A DNA stretch of 64,000 nt from a virus: IMG/VR virus record IMGVR_UViG_3300032265_002598, positions 1 to 64,000 of that record; one strand, written 5' to 3'. The notes beneath the pieces were generated by a model that did no database searches, had not been told where the DNA came from, and saw nothing but the letters and a program-made list of their open reading frames with translations. The position numbers and the translations under genes are program-made. Shown here in pieces: positions 22,461 through 29,463 of the stretch; position 1 is the stretch's first letter, and each line of letters starts with the position of its first letter.

Positions 22461-23168
22461 TCAATGGGCTGGAAACAAGACATTAGCCAAACCACGAACA
22501 CACAAGTCACATGATATACTATCTTTAGTGCCGGTGCAAGTGATTTCCGACCGACCGCGACGGATTTCAGGACACACCACAAACTTTGTAGCATTGAGAA
22601 CAACCAGCTTGGGCAGTGCTTTTCGCCATGCTTCGGCTTTGACTTTGCTCTTAGGACGCTTGGGAGCAATCTTCATGTTACTATCGCACCATGCAAACAA
22701 CTTGAAACCTTGTGCTAACGCTTCGCCCATATCATTATCGTCATGCACACTAGCATATACATTCATATACTTTTCCAGACTCACAAGCCGAGCATCATAG
22801 ATATGAGTATAAAACCACATATCGGGTAACGTGTCACCATCGGCCAGAATACTCTCACAAGCCCACGTTACGTTTGCAACATAGTCTAGGTCAAGTTGTC
22901 CATTTAGAAACCAGTCGCCACGTTCATGCCAGCGAATAGACTTCTCACGACGCTTTGCTTCCAGAATCATAGCACGGATTTTATTCTTCTCCGTGATAAC
23001 ATTAGCAAACCCGGCAGTGCGAGCATTTTTATACTGATTCTCAGTCGCTTCGGCATAACAGCCATTACCAAGATAGTCGCAATCGGGTGGGCAAGTATCG
23101 CCAACCGGACGCGAAACCACAATGCAACCCTTACCCAACTTATCATTACCATCAGCAGTTTTCATCAT
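22461..23168 (-). CDS. GP88/DUF7227-like Cys-rich phage protein
   Basis: 235 residues. Near residues 9-38 it has GNDKLGKGCIVVSRPVGDTC and PPDCDYLGNGCYA, a four-Cys cluster. WYTH-like (MWFYTHIYDA) and FAWCDS blocks follow, then C-terminal CPEIRRGRSEITCTGT...CDLCVRG. This layout matches phage GP88-type proteins often described as radical-SAM-like. The biochemistry is unknown. More GC-rich than the left arm. Confidence 0.65.
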   Translation of the reverse strand: MMKTADGNDKLGKGCIVVSRPVGDTCPPDCDYLGNGCYAEATENQYKNARTAGFANVITEKNKIRAMILEAKRREKSIRWHERGDWFLNGQLDLDYVANVTWACESILADGDTLPDMWFYTHIYDARLVSLEKYMNVYASVHDDNDMGEALAQGFKLFAWCDSNMKIAPKRPKSKVKAEAWRKALPKLVVLNATKFVVCPEIRRGRSEITCTGTKDSISCDLCVRGLANVLFPAH

Positions 23169-23187
23169 TCTTCTCCTGTGTCTACCG

Positions 23188-23216
23188 ATTCTACACTATA
23201 GTATCGGCAACGTCAA
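23188..23216 (-). promoter_or_regulatory. Sigma-70-type promoter
   Basis: TTGACG, 17-base spacer with CCGATA, TAGAAT. It starts the four-gene operon 23168-21334. Confidence 0.8.
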
Positions 23217-23240
23217 GCGAAAAACTTCACAAAATTATTC

Positions 23241-23330
23241 TTGATGCAAGTCGTTGGTAGATAAGGACTTACGACGCGGCCGGCCGGCCGCATTTGCCCT
23301 AAGTGCTTTGGCAGTAAGGGTTTATGACAA
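23241..23330 (-). repeat. Repeat A copy 4
   Basis: GCAAGTCGTT...GGACTTACGAC hairpin, CGGCCGGCCGGCCG core, CCTAAGTGCTTT...AAGGGTTTATGAC. It directly follows tRNA-Arg. Confidence 0.75.
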
Positions 23331-23331
23331 A

Positions 23332-23403
23332 TAGCCCCAAGAGGAATCGAACCTCTATCAGATGCTTAGAAGGCATCTGTTCTATCCATTGAACTATGGG
23401 GCC
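23332..23403 (-). tRNA. tRNA-Arg(TCT)
   Basis: Acceptor GGCCCCA with one G-U, D arm AGTTCAATGGATAGAAC, anticodon loop CTTCTAA (TCT), T arm AGAGG-TTCGATT-CCTCT. Confidence 0.92.
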
Positions 23404-23415
23404 GCAATACCGCAA

Positions 23416-23439
23416 GCCCCCACAGCGTCCTGTGGAGGC
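23416..23439 (-). terminator. Strong hairpin without U-tract
   Basis: GCCTCCACAG pairs with CTGTGGGGGC around GACG. No T run follows, so it may be a processing or stability hairpin between the 84-aa gene and tRNA-Arg rather than a terminator. Confidence 0.45.
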
Positions 23440-23468
23440 TAGCAGCCATTATAACTCCTAAGAGTCTA

Positions 23469-23723
23469 TCATGCAACCGTCTCAACTTCCTTTTCTACCT
23501 TACCATCATGGGCATCGCCCGCAGCTTCCGCAGTCACACCAGTAACCCTAGCTCGCCACACCTTATACCCCTGCTCACTAAAAGCCTTGATACCAGCGGG
23601 CTTGACATTCGCATGAACATCACCAGGAAGCTCATCATTCAACGCCTTGGTCAGCGTAGCCACAACATCAGCAGAATCAATCTCGTCTCCAACAATATCA
23701 ACCGCAAAGCTAAACTTCTTCAT
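23469..23723 (-). CDS. Hypothetical protein, 84 aa
   Basis: MKKFSFAVDIVGDEIDSADVV: alpha/beta small protein with an acidic C-terminus. Co-transcribed with tRNA-Arg. No family recognised. Confidence 0.65.
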   Translation of the reverse strand: MKKFSFAVDIVGDEIDSADVVATLTKALNDELPGDVHANVKPAGIKAFSEQGYKVWRARVTGVTAEAAGDAHDGKVEKEVETVA

Positions 23724-23768
23724 CTTACGTTCTCCAAAAGTGTTATAGTTACCAATCGTTCTAGTATC

Positions 23769-23797
23769 AGTATACGTTACTGTTACCCACTTGTCAA
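23769..23797 (-). promoter_or_regulatory. Sigma-70-type promoter
   Basis: TTGACA, 17-base spacer, TATACT. Proximal promoter of the 84-aa gene. Confidence 0.75.
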
Positions 23798-23857
23798 GTC
23801 CGTCGTGATGGTTTCTATTGTTGGCATCATCGCGGAGTCTTGTCTTGTGATACTACC

Positions 23858-23886
23858 ATTCTACAGTATAGTATCGTCATTGTCAA
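23858..23886 (-). promoter_or_regulatory. Sigma-70-type promoter (distal)
   Basis: TTGACA, 17-base spacer with ACGATA, TAGAAT. Tandem with the promoter at 23769. Confidence 0.75.
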
Positions 23887-23925
23887 GCAGGAACTTGAGT
23901 GATCCTCAAAAATTTTTGATTTTAT

Positions 23926-24010
23926 CCTAAGTTGTTTGGTAGCAAGGACTTACGTCAAATTCGGCCGGCCCGCCTCGCCCTAAGTTCTTTAGGGACAAGG
24001 CTTTAGGTCA
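23926..24010 (-). repeat. Repeat A copy 5
   Basis: CCTAAGTTGTTT...GGACTTACGTC, CGGCCGGCCC core, CCTAAGTTCTTT...AAGGCTTTAGGTC. It supplies the stop codon of the gene at 24008. Confidence 0.7.
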
Positions 24011-24382
24011 TGAGAGAAAACCCTCACAACCCAAGGTGGTCAACTCACGCAGCAGTGCTTCTGCCGCTTCCGGCGTTTTCAGAGTCATGCTGTGCTTAAC
24101 ACCTGTCGGTGCTGGATACCACTTGTCATACTTCCAGCCACCAACCAGATAGTCGCTCCAATCCTTGGCCTCTTTGAGACCCCATCCGGTGTGCAGACGA
24201 ATAGCTTTGATACAAGGAATACGGTTGTCTGTATTCATTCCACCCGTGATTGTCACCACACGACGCTGGTTCACACCCAATGCCACTTCCAACGCACACA
24301 CAATCTTCTCAAACATATCCAGACTGCAACCGTTAGCAATCATGTTCAACGACTCACGGACGCTCAGTTCGATCTTGATCAT
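24008..24382 (-). CDS. Protein with ribosomal L7/L12 C-terminal-like segment, 124 aa
   Basis: Start at 24382 just after GGAATTT. CIKAIRLHTGWGLKEAKDW, in the middle of the protein, closely resembles the L7/L12 C-terminal signature (IK-x-R-x-x-TGLGLKEAK-x-x-V). That surface normally binds elongation factors. A phage protein with it might contact translation factors or ribosomes; this is inference. The N-terminal part is a helical region. Confidence 0.65.
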   Translation of the reverse strand: MIKIELSVRESLNMIANGCSLDMFEKIVCALEVALGVNQRRVVTITGGMNTDNRIPCIKAIRLHTGWGLKEAKDWSDYLVGGWKYDKWYPAPTGVKHSMTLKTPEAAEALLRELTTLGCEGFLS

Positions 24383-24863
24383 AAATTCCAAAACTTTCTG
24401 TATACTTAGGGTCTATCTCGTAAATACCGTCAAAATTTCCATCACGTTCTTCAAGAATATGAACCTGTCGCCCATCGGTAACTAAGGTATCATACTCACT
24501 GTTATCCCAAACAAACTCACCACCATCACTCTCCCTACGCCAATGGATATCTTTTATCGGATTGTAATACAATTTCTCAAGATTGTCAATAGGTAAAGAT
24601 GGATAAAAATCCTTGCGAAGCATAACCTCCTCGCACTGTACCCAACCACTAACATTCTTTTTTTGTTTCTTATTGACCCATTTTGCCCTAGCTACCTTAT
24701 TTACCAGCTTGCAACCACGCATCTCCAACTGGTATTCTGTAGGGTCTACATAATATTGGTCAACCCTTTTCCTGCCCTGCATAATATTTATTTGCCACTT
24801 CCGATAGTTCTGCCCATTGAGCAGATGAAATCGTACTTCGGCGTGTTTTTCAACCGTTTTCAT
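24354..24863 (-). CDS. Hypothetical protein, 169 aa
   Basis: Basic, Trp/Tyr-rich beta-looking protein (WQINIMQGRKRVDQYYVDP). Overlaps the next gene by 29 bases. No recognised family. Confidence 0.6.
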   Translation of the reverse strand: MKTVEKHAEVRFHLLNGQNYRKWQINIMQGRKRVDQYYVDPTEYQLEMRGCKLVNKVARAKWVNKKQKKNVSGWVQCEEVMLRKDFYPSLPIDNLEKLYYNPIKDIHWRRESDGGEFVWDNSEYDTLVTDGRQVHILEERDGNFDGIYEIDPKYTESFGIYDQDRTERP

Positions 24864-25111
24864 TTACCTCTCCCGATAACGATACATTGAGTAGGCTCGT
24901 CACCCTCTTCCTTGCCGCCAAGATAATAGGTGGAGTGTCGGCCATTATACCAACTAAGCTTCTCTTGTCCATCCCAATTATCATTGAGAACCAAAGTTCC
25001 ATTGTTCTGGATTTCGGGGTTATCATATCCACCCTCATAACCCAGCACAACAACCATCATATCCTGTGGCCTTGTCTTCAGTTCTTCAATCAGTTCAGCA
25101 ACAGTCATCAT
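24860..25111 (-). CDS. Small phage protein, MTVAELIEELK type, 83 aa
   Basis: TVAELIEELKTRPQDMMVVV then GYEGGYDNPEI is a pattern I recall in many small phage proteins of unknown role. Two in-frame ATGs are adjacent at the start. ATGA coupling to the next gene. Confidence 0.65.
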   Translation of the reverse strand: MMTVAELIEELKTRPQDMMVVVLGYEGGYDNPEIQNNGTLVLNDNWDGQEKLSWYNGRHSTYYLGGKEEGDEPTQCIVIGRGK

Positions 25112-25134
25112 ATTCCCTTTCGTGTGTTGCTAGT

Positions 25135-25163
25135 ATCTTACACTACTATTATCGACAAGTCAA
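25135..25163 (-). promoter_or_regulatory. Sigma-70-type promoter
   Basis: TTGACT, 17-base spacer with TCGATA, TAAGAT. It drives the three-gene unit 25111-24008. Confidence 0.7.
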
Positions 25164-25189
25164 GAGAGAATCTTGAAAAAATATTGCTA

Positions 25190-25276
25190 ATCGTAAAGTC
25201 TTTAGTGGTAAGGACTTATGACAAATCCGGCCGGCCGGCCTTGTGCTAAGTGCTTTAGCAGCAAGGACTTATGTCA
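25190..25276 (-). repeat. Repeat A copy 6
   Basis: CGTAAAGTC...GGACTTATGAC, CCGGCCGGCCGGCC core, CTAAGTGCTTT...AAGGACTTATGTC. It provides the stop of the gene at 25274. Confidence 0.75.
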
Positions 25277-25528
25277 ACTAGGATAATCTTTTGGATAATG
25301 TTCTTTGGGCGGTGCTGGCTTGTCTTGTCCCTCATCTGGCATCCACCACGGAGCATCCATATAGTCTACGTTACCGGGAGCTTCACTACAGTCAATATTG
25401 TGAATACAAAAAGGATCATTATAGTTTATCCTATATGTTCCACGCCACACACCAATAGGCTCACCATAATAGATGATCTTTTGACCATTAATAGGGCGAC
25501 GAGGGCCGTGAAAACTAATCCATTCCAT
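25274..25528 (-). CDS. Hypothetical Pro/Tyr-rich protein, 84 aa
   Basis: The opening WISFHGPRRPINGQKIIYYG looks like a small beta protein; the C-terminal end is Pro-rich. Shares a base with the next gene. Confidence 0.6.
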   Translation of the reverse strand: MEWISFHGPRRPINGQKIIYYGEPIGVWRGTYRINYNDPFCIHNIDCSEAPGNVDYMDAPWWMPDEGQDKPAPPKEHYPKDYPS

Positions 25529-25653
25529 TATTTATATACCTCTATTTGCCACCGATCATACTTCAGTTCAGCCGTTACACTCATACCTAACTTAACCAGT
25601 TCAGCCACAATTTCGGCCAAACGCTCAATCTCATTAATATTTAAGTAGATCAT
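25528..25653 (-). CDS. Hypothetical protein, 41 aa
   Basis: MIYLNINEIERLAEIVAELV then a beta strand pair. One-base junctions on both sides (TAATG), so it is translationally coupled. Confidence 0.55.
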   Translation of the reverse strand: MIYLNINEIERLAEIVAELVKLGMSVTAELKYDRWQIEVYK

Positions 25654-25817
25654 TATATCCTCAATGTCATCTTTTCCCACACTTCGATCAAATCTTTAGC
25701 AGTTATACCATGCTCTTCTGCTAAAGTCAATGCCTCATCCCGATTAGGCTTGCACATCACCATCATGGCACTTTTCAAAACTTTCAGAACCTTAATGATT
25801 GCTTCGTCTTTAGCCAT
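25653..25817 (-). CDS. Hypothetical helical protein, 54 aa
   Basis: ATG at 25817 behind AAAGG. Helical (MAKDEAIIKVLKVLKSAMM) with an HGITAKDLIEVWEK end. It lies just downstream of the tRNA-like sequence and probably shares its promoter. Confidence 0.55.
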   Translation of the reverse strand: MAKDEAIIKVLKVLKSAMMVMCKPNRDEALTLAEEHGITAKDLIEVWEKMTLRI

Positions 25818-25862
25818 ATCTTTCCTTTTGTATTGTATACCGGGTGTTAATGGATCGACTTA

Positions 25863-25935
25863 TCGAAGCGACGGGACTTGAACCCGTAACACCGCCACAT
25901 ATAGTGTGGAACTCTACCTATTGAGTTACGCCCGA
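25863..25935 (-). tRNA. tRNA-like sequence, possible Ile(TAT), atypical
   Basis: Good D arm (ACTC/GAGT) and T arm (ACGGG-TTCAAGT-CCCGT), discriminator A. The acceptor has a C-C mismatch at 2-71 plus three G-U pairs, and the anticodon loop ACTATAT has C instead of U at position 33. If functional it would read ATA; it may instead be the tRNA-like tail of the upstream RNA. Confidence 0.45.
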
Positions 25936-26425
25936 CGATAGTTTTACGAATAATGTCCGGTATCACGCATTATCCAACCTCAAGGTTTTACCTTATCTAA
26001 GGTTTCTATCCGACCCCTGTTTGTAATCAGCGAACCCTTTACGACTCCGGTTCTATACTCCACTAATACCCGATATTATTAACCCTTGGGCCAGGTAAAC
26101 ACTAGTGGAAATCGTCCACGGAAACCTCCCTGAGATTGTTCATGAAGCAATCTGTCTGGCTCTTGGGAACGATTACTGATTGTATGAATCGTGGTCGGGA
26201 CGCGATCCCCCATAGATTGGTACTTCTATCCAACGTATAGCCCCGTTGGCAACCCTACGCTGCATTACAGCCGCAGTGTTTATCGAAATAGGCTATCCCA
26301 ACCTAGTCCAAGGCATGGACCCACGAGTTTTGTATTGTAAAGCAGATTGGGTTATGCCATACTCGGCCTTGCATTTAACCGTGGCTTCTTTGATATCATT
26401 CTGCCAGCGGCCCTCATCTGCTTAT
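25936..26425 (-). ncRNA. Large structured non-coding RNA, about 490 nt
   Basis: The stretch between the promoter at 26432 and the tRNA-like sequence has no credible frame. It does have many precise pairings. AAGCAGAT/ATCTGCTT (26416-26423 with 26340-26347) closes the 5' domain. Hairpin CCAACG/CGTTGG (26230-26249) has a loop GGCTAT that can pair with ATAGCC at 26291-26296, a pseudoknot. AGATTG/CAATCT (26133-26153) encloses a self-complementary TTCATGAA loop. TCCACTA/TAGTGGA closes 26059-26109, and AATAATG/CATTATT closes 25949-25974. Size, phage setting and tRNA neighbour recall the ornate GOLLD and ROOL RNAs, but I cannot assign a family. Confidence 0.7.
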
Positions 26426-26431
26426 GTGCTA

Positions 26432-26460
26432 AGTATACATCTATTATCGTCACTTGTCAA
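26432..26460 (-). promoter_or_regulatory. Sigma-70-type promoter of the large RNA
   Basis: TTGACA, 17-base spacer with ACGATA, TATACT; the first transcribed base should lie near 26425. Confidence 0.85.
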
Positions 26461-26497
26461 GAGGCTTCTGTAGGAATTCCAAAAATTTTTTAGAATT

Positions 26498-26586
26498 GAT
26501 GTAACCCTATGATACACAAGCACTTACATCAAATTCGGCCGCCCCGCCTTACCCTAAGTACTTTAAGGATAAGGACTTACGATCAA
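26498..26586 (-). repeat. Repeat A copy 7
   Basis: Degenerate first arm (GATGTAACCC...AGCACTTACATC), CGGCCGCCCC core, CCTAAGTACTTT...AAGGACTTACG. It overlaps the stop of the gene at 26583. Confidence 0.65.
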
Positions 26587-26762
26587 TAATCTTCGGCCTC
26601 AATATGCTCGTCGGCGTAGTAGTTAGAGTTGGTCAACACTTCCGGCCTATACTTACTCAACTTTTTATCCACACACTCCAAACAAACCCTAGCGATAGCA
26701 ATATTACGAGCATCAAATTCCCACCAGCTAGCCTGTCCAGATCCACAATTACAAAGTTTCAT
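26583..26762 (-). CDS. CxC...CxxC zinc-finger-like protein, 59 aa
   Basis: MKLCNCGSG at the start and VCLECVDK near residue 27 give two Cys pairs. The C-terminus is acidic. RBS AAGGAG and its own promoter. A one-gene unit. Confidence 0.6.
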   Translation of the reverse strand: MKLCNCGSGQASWWEFDARNIAIARVCLECVDKKLSKYRPEVLTNSNYYADEHIEAEDY

Positions 26763-26780
26763 AATTTTCTCCTTACTCCA

Positions 26781-26809
26781 AGTATACCTTATCTATCCTC
26801 TATTGTCAA
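26781..26809 (-). promoter_or_regulatory. Sigma-70-type promoter
   Basis: TTGACA, 17-base spacer, TATACT. Confidence 0.8.
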
Positions 26810-26825
26810 GGACCCCATGTTCTGG

Positions 26826-26872
26826 CTGACTATACCCACACAGCCCAAATCCGTAGGATTAGGCAGGACAAA
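26826..26872 (-). repeat. Repeat B copy 6
   Basis: CTGACTATACCCA, AATCC-GTA-GGATT stem and GGACAAA blocks. It covers the last codons of the gene at 26859 and precedes the promoter at 26781. Confidence 0.7.
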
Positions 26873-27008
26873 CTTTAGAGATTCGCTCAATGAGCAAATT
26901 GTTTCCATAAAGTTTCTCAGCCTGACGCAAAGCATGGTAGGTGCTGTATGCTTGAACATACCCAACAATCTTGCTACCCTTCATTACCATGTAGGTATCG
27001 GTACTCAT
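26859..27008 (-). CDS. Hypothetical protein, 49 aa
   Basis: MSTDTYMVMKGSKIVGYVQA: small protein overlapping the upstream gene by ATGA. Its 3' end runs into repeat B. Confidence 0.55.
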   Translation of the reverse strand: MSTDTYMVMKGSKIVGYVQAYSTYHALRQAEKLYGNNLLIERISKVCPA

Positions 27009-27280
27009 TCATCCTCCTCTTGTGTTCCTGCGAACATCGTTTCCCACTCCTGAGCATCAATTCCCGTTTTGAGAATCTCACGATCATCAGCATTGAGATA
27101 CGGAAAAACAACTTGAATCAACTCTCCGTTGACCCAACGCTGGGCATCGTCAAGTCGAGTAGTGATGGAAAACTCACGACCTCCAGTGGACAGCCCACTG
27201 AACTCAATCATATCCACACCGTCCACAGTCGTGATCGTTCGCGTTGTCCGATTTGTCAAAGCATATGGCGTAAACAGCAT
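27005..27280 (-). CDS. Hypothetical protein, 91 aa
   Basis: Start at 27280 behind AAAGGAG. Beta-rich first half (TTVDGVDMIEFSGLSTGGRE), acidic helical C-terminus. No family recognised. Confidence 0.6.
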   Translation of the reverse strand: MLFTPYALTNRTTRTITTVDGVDMIEFSGLSTGGREFSITTRLDDAQRWVNGELIQVVFPYLNADDREILKTGIDAQEWETMFAGTQEEDE

Positions 27281-27304
27281 CTTTTTCTCCTTTAGGTTCC
27301 TCGT

Positions 27305-27333
27305 ATTGTACACTACTATTATCGGCCTGTCAA
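27305..27333 (-). promoter_or_regulatory. Sigma-70-type promoter
   Basis: TTGACA, 17-base spacer with CCGATA, TACAAT. Confidence 0.8.
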
Positions 27334-27359
27334 GAGGAAAAACTTGAGCAAAAAAAGAT

Positions 27360-27444
27360 TGTCGTAAAGTGTTGGTACATAAAGACTTACGACGCGTCGG
27401 GCGGGCCGACCTCGCCCTAAGTCCTTTGGTGTCAAAGGGTTAGG
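27360..27444 (-). repeat. Repeat A copy 8
   Basis: GTCGTAAAGTGTT...AGACTTACGAC, CGTCGGGCGGGCCG core, CCTAAGTCCTTT...AAAGGGTTAGG. Confidence 0.7.
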
Positions 27445-27478
27445 GGTTGGTCAGTTAGTATGCAGAAGCTGCTGCTTT

Positions 27479-27883
27479 TTAGAGCAGGCTAGCAACCCCG
27501 CTCTTGAACAGAACCTTAGCAAGCAAAGGCTTTCGGCAGTTACTCACACGCTCTGCATAAAAGTTGCGAACTTTCCCGTCCGCAGTTCTACACGTTACCA
27601 GATTAGCGGTACGAATGAACTCAGGATCACTAGCACGATAACGACTCTTACGATTGAGTCTCGCAATCTGGTCAGCGGTCAACGTCTGCTTACCGATCAC
27701 CTTAGCAAGAAAACGCTCATGCGTTCCATGCAGTGGCTGCTGGTAAACAAAATTGAAAACCTGACCCTCTTGGGCATTCGCCAAGTTGGCCTTACTTCCA
27801 CCGTAAACGGAATAGAAGACAAAAGCCGAAATGGCACAAACAACAGCAAAACCAATACCAGTCAACGTCACAATATCACTCAT
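27479..27883 (-). CDS. Membrane-anchored protein, 134 aa
   Basis: Start at 27883 behind AAAGGG. One N-terminal span (about residues 9-28), then a basic globular domain with RFLAKVIGKQTLTADQIARL. GC-rich codon use. Unknown function. Confidence 0.6.
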   Translation of the reverse strand: MSDIVTLTGIGFAVVCAISAFVFYSVYGGSKANLANAQEGQVFNFVYQQPLHGTHERFLAKVIGKQTLTADQIARLNRKSRYRASDPEFIRTANLVTCRTADGKVRNFYAERVSNCRKPLLAKVLFKSGVASLL

Positions 27884-27928
27884 AAGAAACCCTTTCAAAT
27901 TGAAAAACCAATCTACATCCATGCCACA

Positions 27929-27957
27929 AGTCTACACTAATTATCGACATTTGTCAA
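27929..27957 (-). promoter_or_regulatory. Sigma-70-type promoter
   Basis: TTGACA, 17-base spacer with TCGATA, TAGACT. Its -35 lies inside the end of the gene at 27954-28202. Confidence 0.8.
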
Positions 27958-28202
27958 GAGGGAACTTTAGAAAAATTTTCTTCCCAGTATTCTACCATTT
28001 CAGCCATGTTGATACCGCTATCATTCCATGCTACCATATCTGCGGTTTCCAGACAGCCATCTTCCCGCATACCCTGTACGAATTCAGCATAATCAGAACA
28101 ACCCTTAGCAAAGTTATTCAAGCCCTCATCATTGCTAATCCACAAACAAACATTCCACGTTTGATAGTTTGCGTAACCGTTATAGCTTCCGTCGGGACTC
28201 AT
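27954..28202 (-). CDS. YQTWNVCLWI-type phage/plasmid protein (DUF7249-like), 82 aa
   Basis: YANYQTWNVCLWISNDEGLN near residue 11 matches a family common on phages and plasmids (N-Y-x-T-W-N-x-x-L-W-x-x-N). Acidic, single domain, function unknown. Confidence 0.7.
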   Translation of the reverse strand: MSPDGSYNGYANYQTWNVCLWISNDEGLNNFAKGCSDYAEFVQGMREDGCLETADMVAWNDSGINMAEMVEYWEENFSKVPS

Positions 28203-28232
28203 GTCTTCACCCTTGCCTTTCTTCTATATCGT

Positions 28233-28261
28233 ATTCTACTATCTATTATCGTCTATTGCAA
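28233..28261 (-). promoter_or_regulatory. Sigma-70-type promoter
   Basis: TTGCAA, 17-base spacer with ACGATA, TAGAAT. Confidence 0.7.
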
Positions 28262-28294
28262 GGGGTAAACTTGAATCTTAAGAGATTGTAAGGA

Positions 28295-28384
28295 TCGACG
28301 TAAAGTATTGTGGAATAAGGACTTACAGCTCGGCCGGCGGCTCGCCCTTGCTCTAAGTTGTTTAGAGTCAAGGACTTATGTCAA
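28295..28384 (-). repeat. Repeat A copy 9
   Basis: GACGTAAAGT...GGACTTAC, CGGCCGGCGG core, CTCTAAGTTGTTT...AAGGACTTATGTC. It contains the stop of the nuclease gene at 28381. Confidence 0.7.
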
Positions 28385-28917
28385 ACTTTACAAACTTGAC
28401 GCTTTTTTGATCGGTCTAATTTTTTGAAGTCTGTACCCGGCAGTTTATTTAGGTCTGTTGTTGTAATATGAATTGAACAAACATCTTCATACTTATTACT
28501 AACAAACTCCATAGCAGTAGCTTTACTCATCCATTTTGTAACTACGCCTGTTGGTGTTACATAACTAAGAACAAGGATATCAAATTTCTCTAATTGAATA
28601 TGCTTGAATTTGAAAGAGTAAGAAATAATCTTTTTGCTATTAGCTCCCACCCTTGGACTTGCAAGAGATGATTTTACTTCAACCCGTGTTCTTTTATTAA
28701 TTGTAATATCGTGTGAGTGACTTCCCCCATGGTAATTACCCATATGTTTCTTCAACAATTCATCTCTAACCATCTTTTCGATAGCATGACCACGAAATTG
28801 GCTGTTCATTTTAGACAGACGATAAGCTATCTCACTTTTTGAGATATAAAAGATATTAGGCTTATTCAATCCCTTAAGCTCTGGCATAACGCGATTCAAA
28901 TGACGCATTGTGAACAT
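28381..28917 (-). CDS. PD-(D/E)XK-like nuclease
   Basis: 178 residues. FRGHAIEKMVRDELLKKH near residue 41 provides the N-terminal helix with a conserved Glu. HDITINKRTRVEVKSS near 68-83 gives D...EVK, the PD-(D/E)XK catalytic triad. YSFKFKHIQLEKFDILVLSY follows, as in restriction-like folds. It probably cuts DNA, as a defence, homing or host-DNA nuclease. The target cannot be told. Single-gene unit. Confidence 0.65.
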   Translation of the reverse strand: MFTMRHLNRVMPELKGLNKPNIFYISKSEIAYRLSKMNSQFRGHAIEKMVRDELLKKHMGNYHGGSHSHDITINKRTRVEVKSSLASPRVGANSKKIISYSFKFKHIQLEKFDILVLSYVTPTGVVTKWMSKATAMEFVSNKYEDVCSIHITTTDLNKLPGTDFKKLDRSKKRQVCKV

Positions 28918-28940
28918 AACCTTCCTCCTTTGGTTGTGTC

Positions 28941-28968
28941 ATTCTACAGGAGTATCGGTTGTTGTCAA
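28941..28968 (-). promoter_or_regulatory. Sigma-70-type promoter
   Basis: TTGACA, 16-base spacer with CCGATA, TAGAAT. It drives the nuclease gene. Confidence 0.75.
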
Positions 28969-28993
28969 TAGATTTAGTGACAAATTTTTCTTT

Positions 28994-29080
28994 TGTCATA
29001 AGTCTATATGAGATAAGAACTTACGTCAAATCCGGCCCGCCCCGTCGGCCCTAAGTGCTTGAACACAAAGGGTTTACGAC
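28994..29080 (-). repeat. Repeat A copy 10
   Basis: GTCATAAGTC...GAACTTACGTC, CCGGCCCGCCCCG core, CCTAAGTGCTTG...AAGGGTTTACGAC. Confidence 0.7.
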
Positions 29081-29094
29081 GAGAGATTATTTTT

Positions 29095-29325
29095 TTACTC
29101 AAAATCAACAAAGATGATTTGAGCATAACCGCGAGGCTTGACGGTATATCCGTCACCGTAATCGCATGTATCGGCCTTGACCGCAGTCATACCAGCCAGA
29201 GCCTTAGCCTTACGAACAACGCTACGCTGGCTAGCATTTTTCTTGGGAATAAACTCATAACGATTCACCCAACCATAGTTAGCTTCGCCACCAAACGTAT
29301 CCGTATGAGTCACAACGCACTTCAT
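29095..29325 (-). CDS. Hypothetical protein, 76 aa
   Basis: MKCVVTHTDTFGGEANYGWV: small beta/alpha protein with a pattern seen in phage proteins (NRYEFIPKK...QRSVVRKAKAL). ATGA-coupled to its upstream gene. Confidence 0.65.
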   Translation of the reverse strand: MKCVVTHTDTFGGEANYGWVNRYEFIPKKNASQRSVVRKAKALAGMTAVKADTCDYGDGYTVKPRGYAQIIFVDFE

Positions 29326-29459
29326 TTTGCCAATTCCTTTGCTTTCATGGTTTCAAAATACAACTGTTCCAACAGCTTAACTTTACTTACTGCACGACCA
29401 GCTTCACGATTCATGAGTATAACAGCTTTCTGATGTGCTGTCAATGGTTTCTTTTTCAT
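29322..29459 (-). CDS. Basic helical protein, 45 aa
   Basis: MKKKPLTAHQKAVILMNREA...: Lys-rich, helical, possibly nucleic-acid binding. ATGA overlap with 29095-29325. Confidence 0.55.
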   Translation of the reverse strand: MKKKPLTAHQKAVILMNREAGRAVSKVKLLEQLYFETMKAKELAK

Positions 29460-29463
29460 CTTA

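Noticed and set aside
25936-26425. RNase P RNA, tmRNA or group I/II intron
   Set aside because: I looked for the GAGGAAAGTCC core, tmRNA ends, a group I P/Q/R/S core and group II domain V; none is clear.
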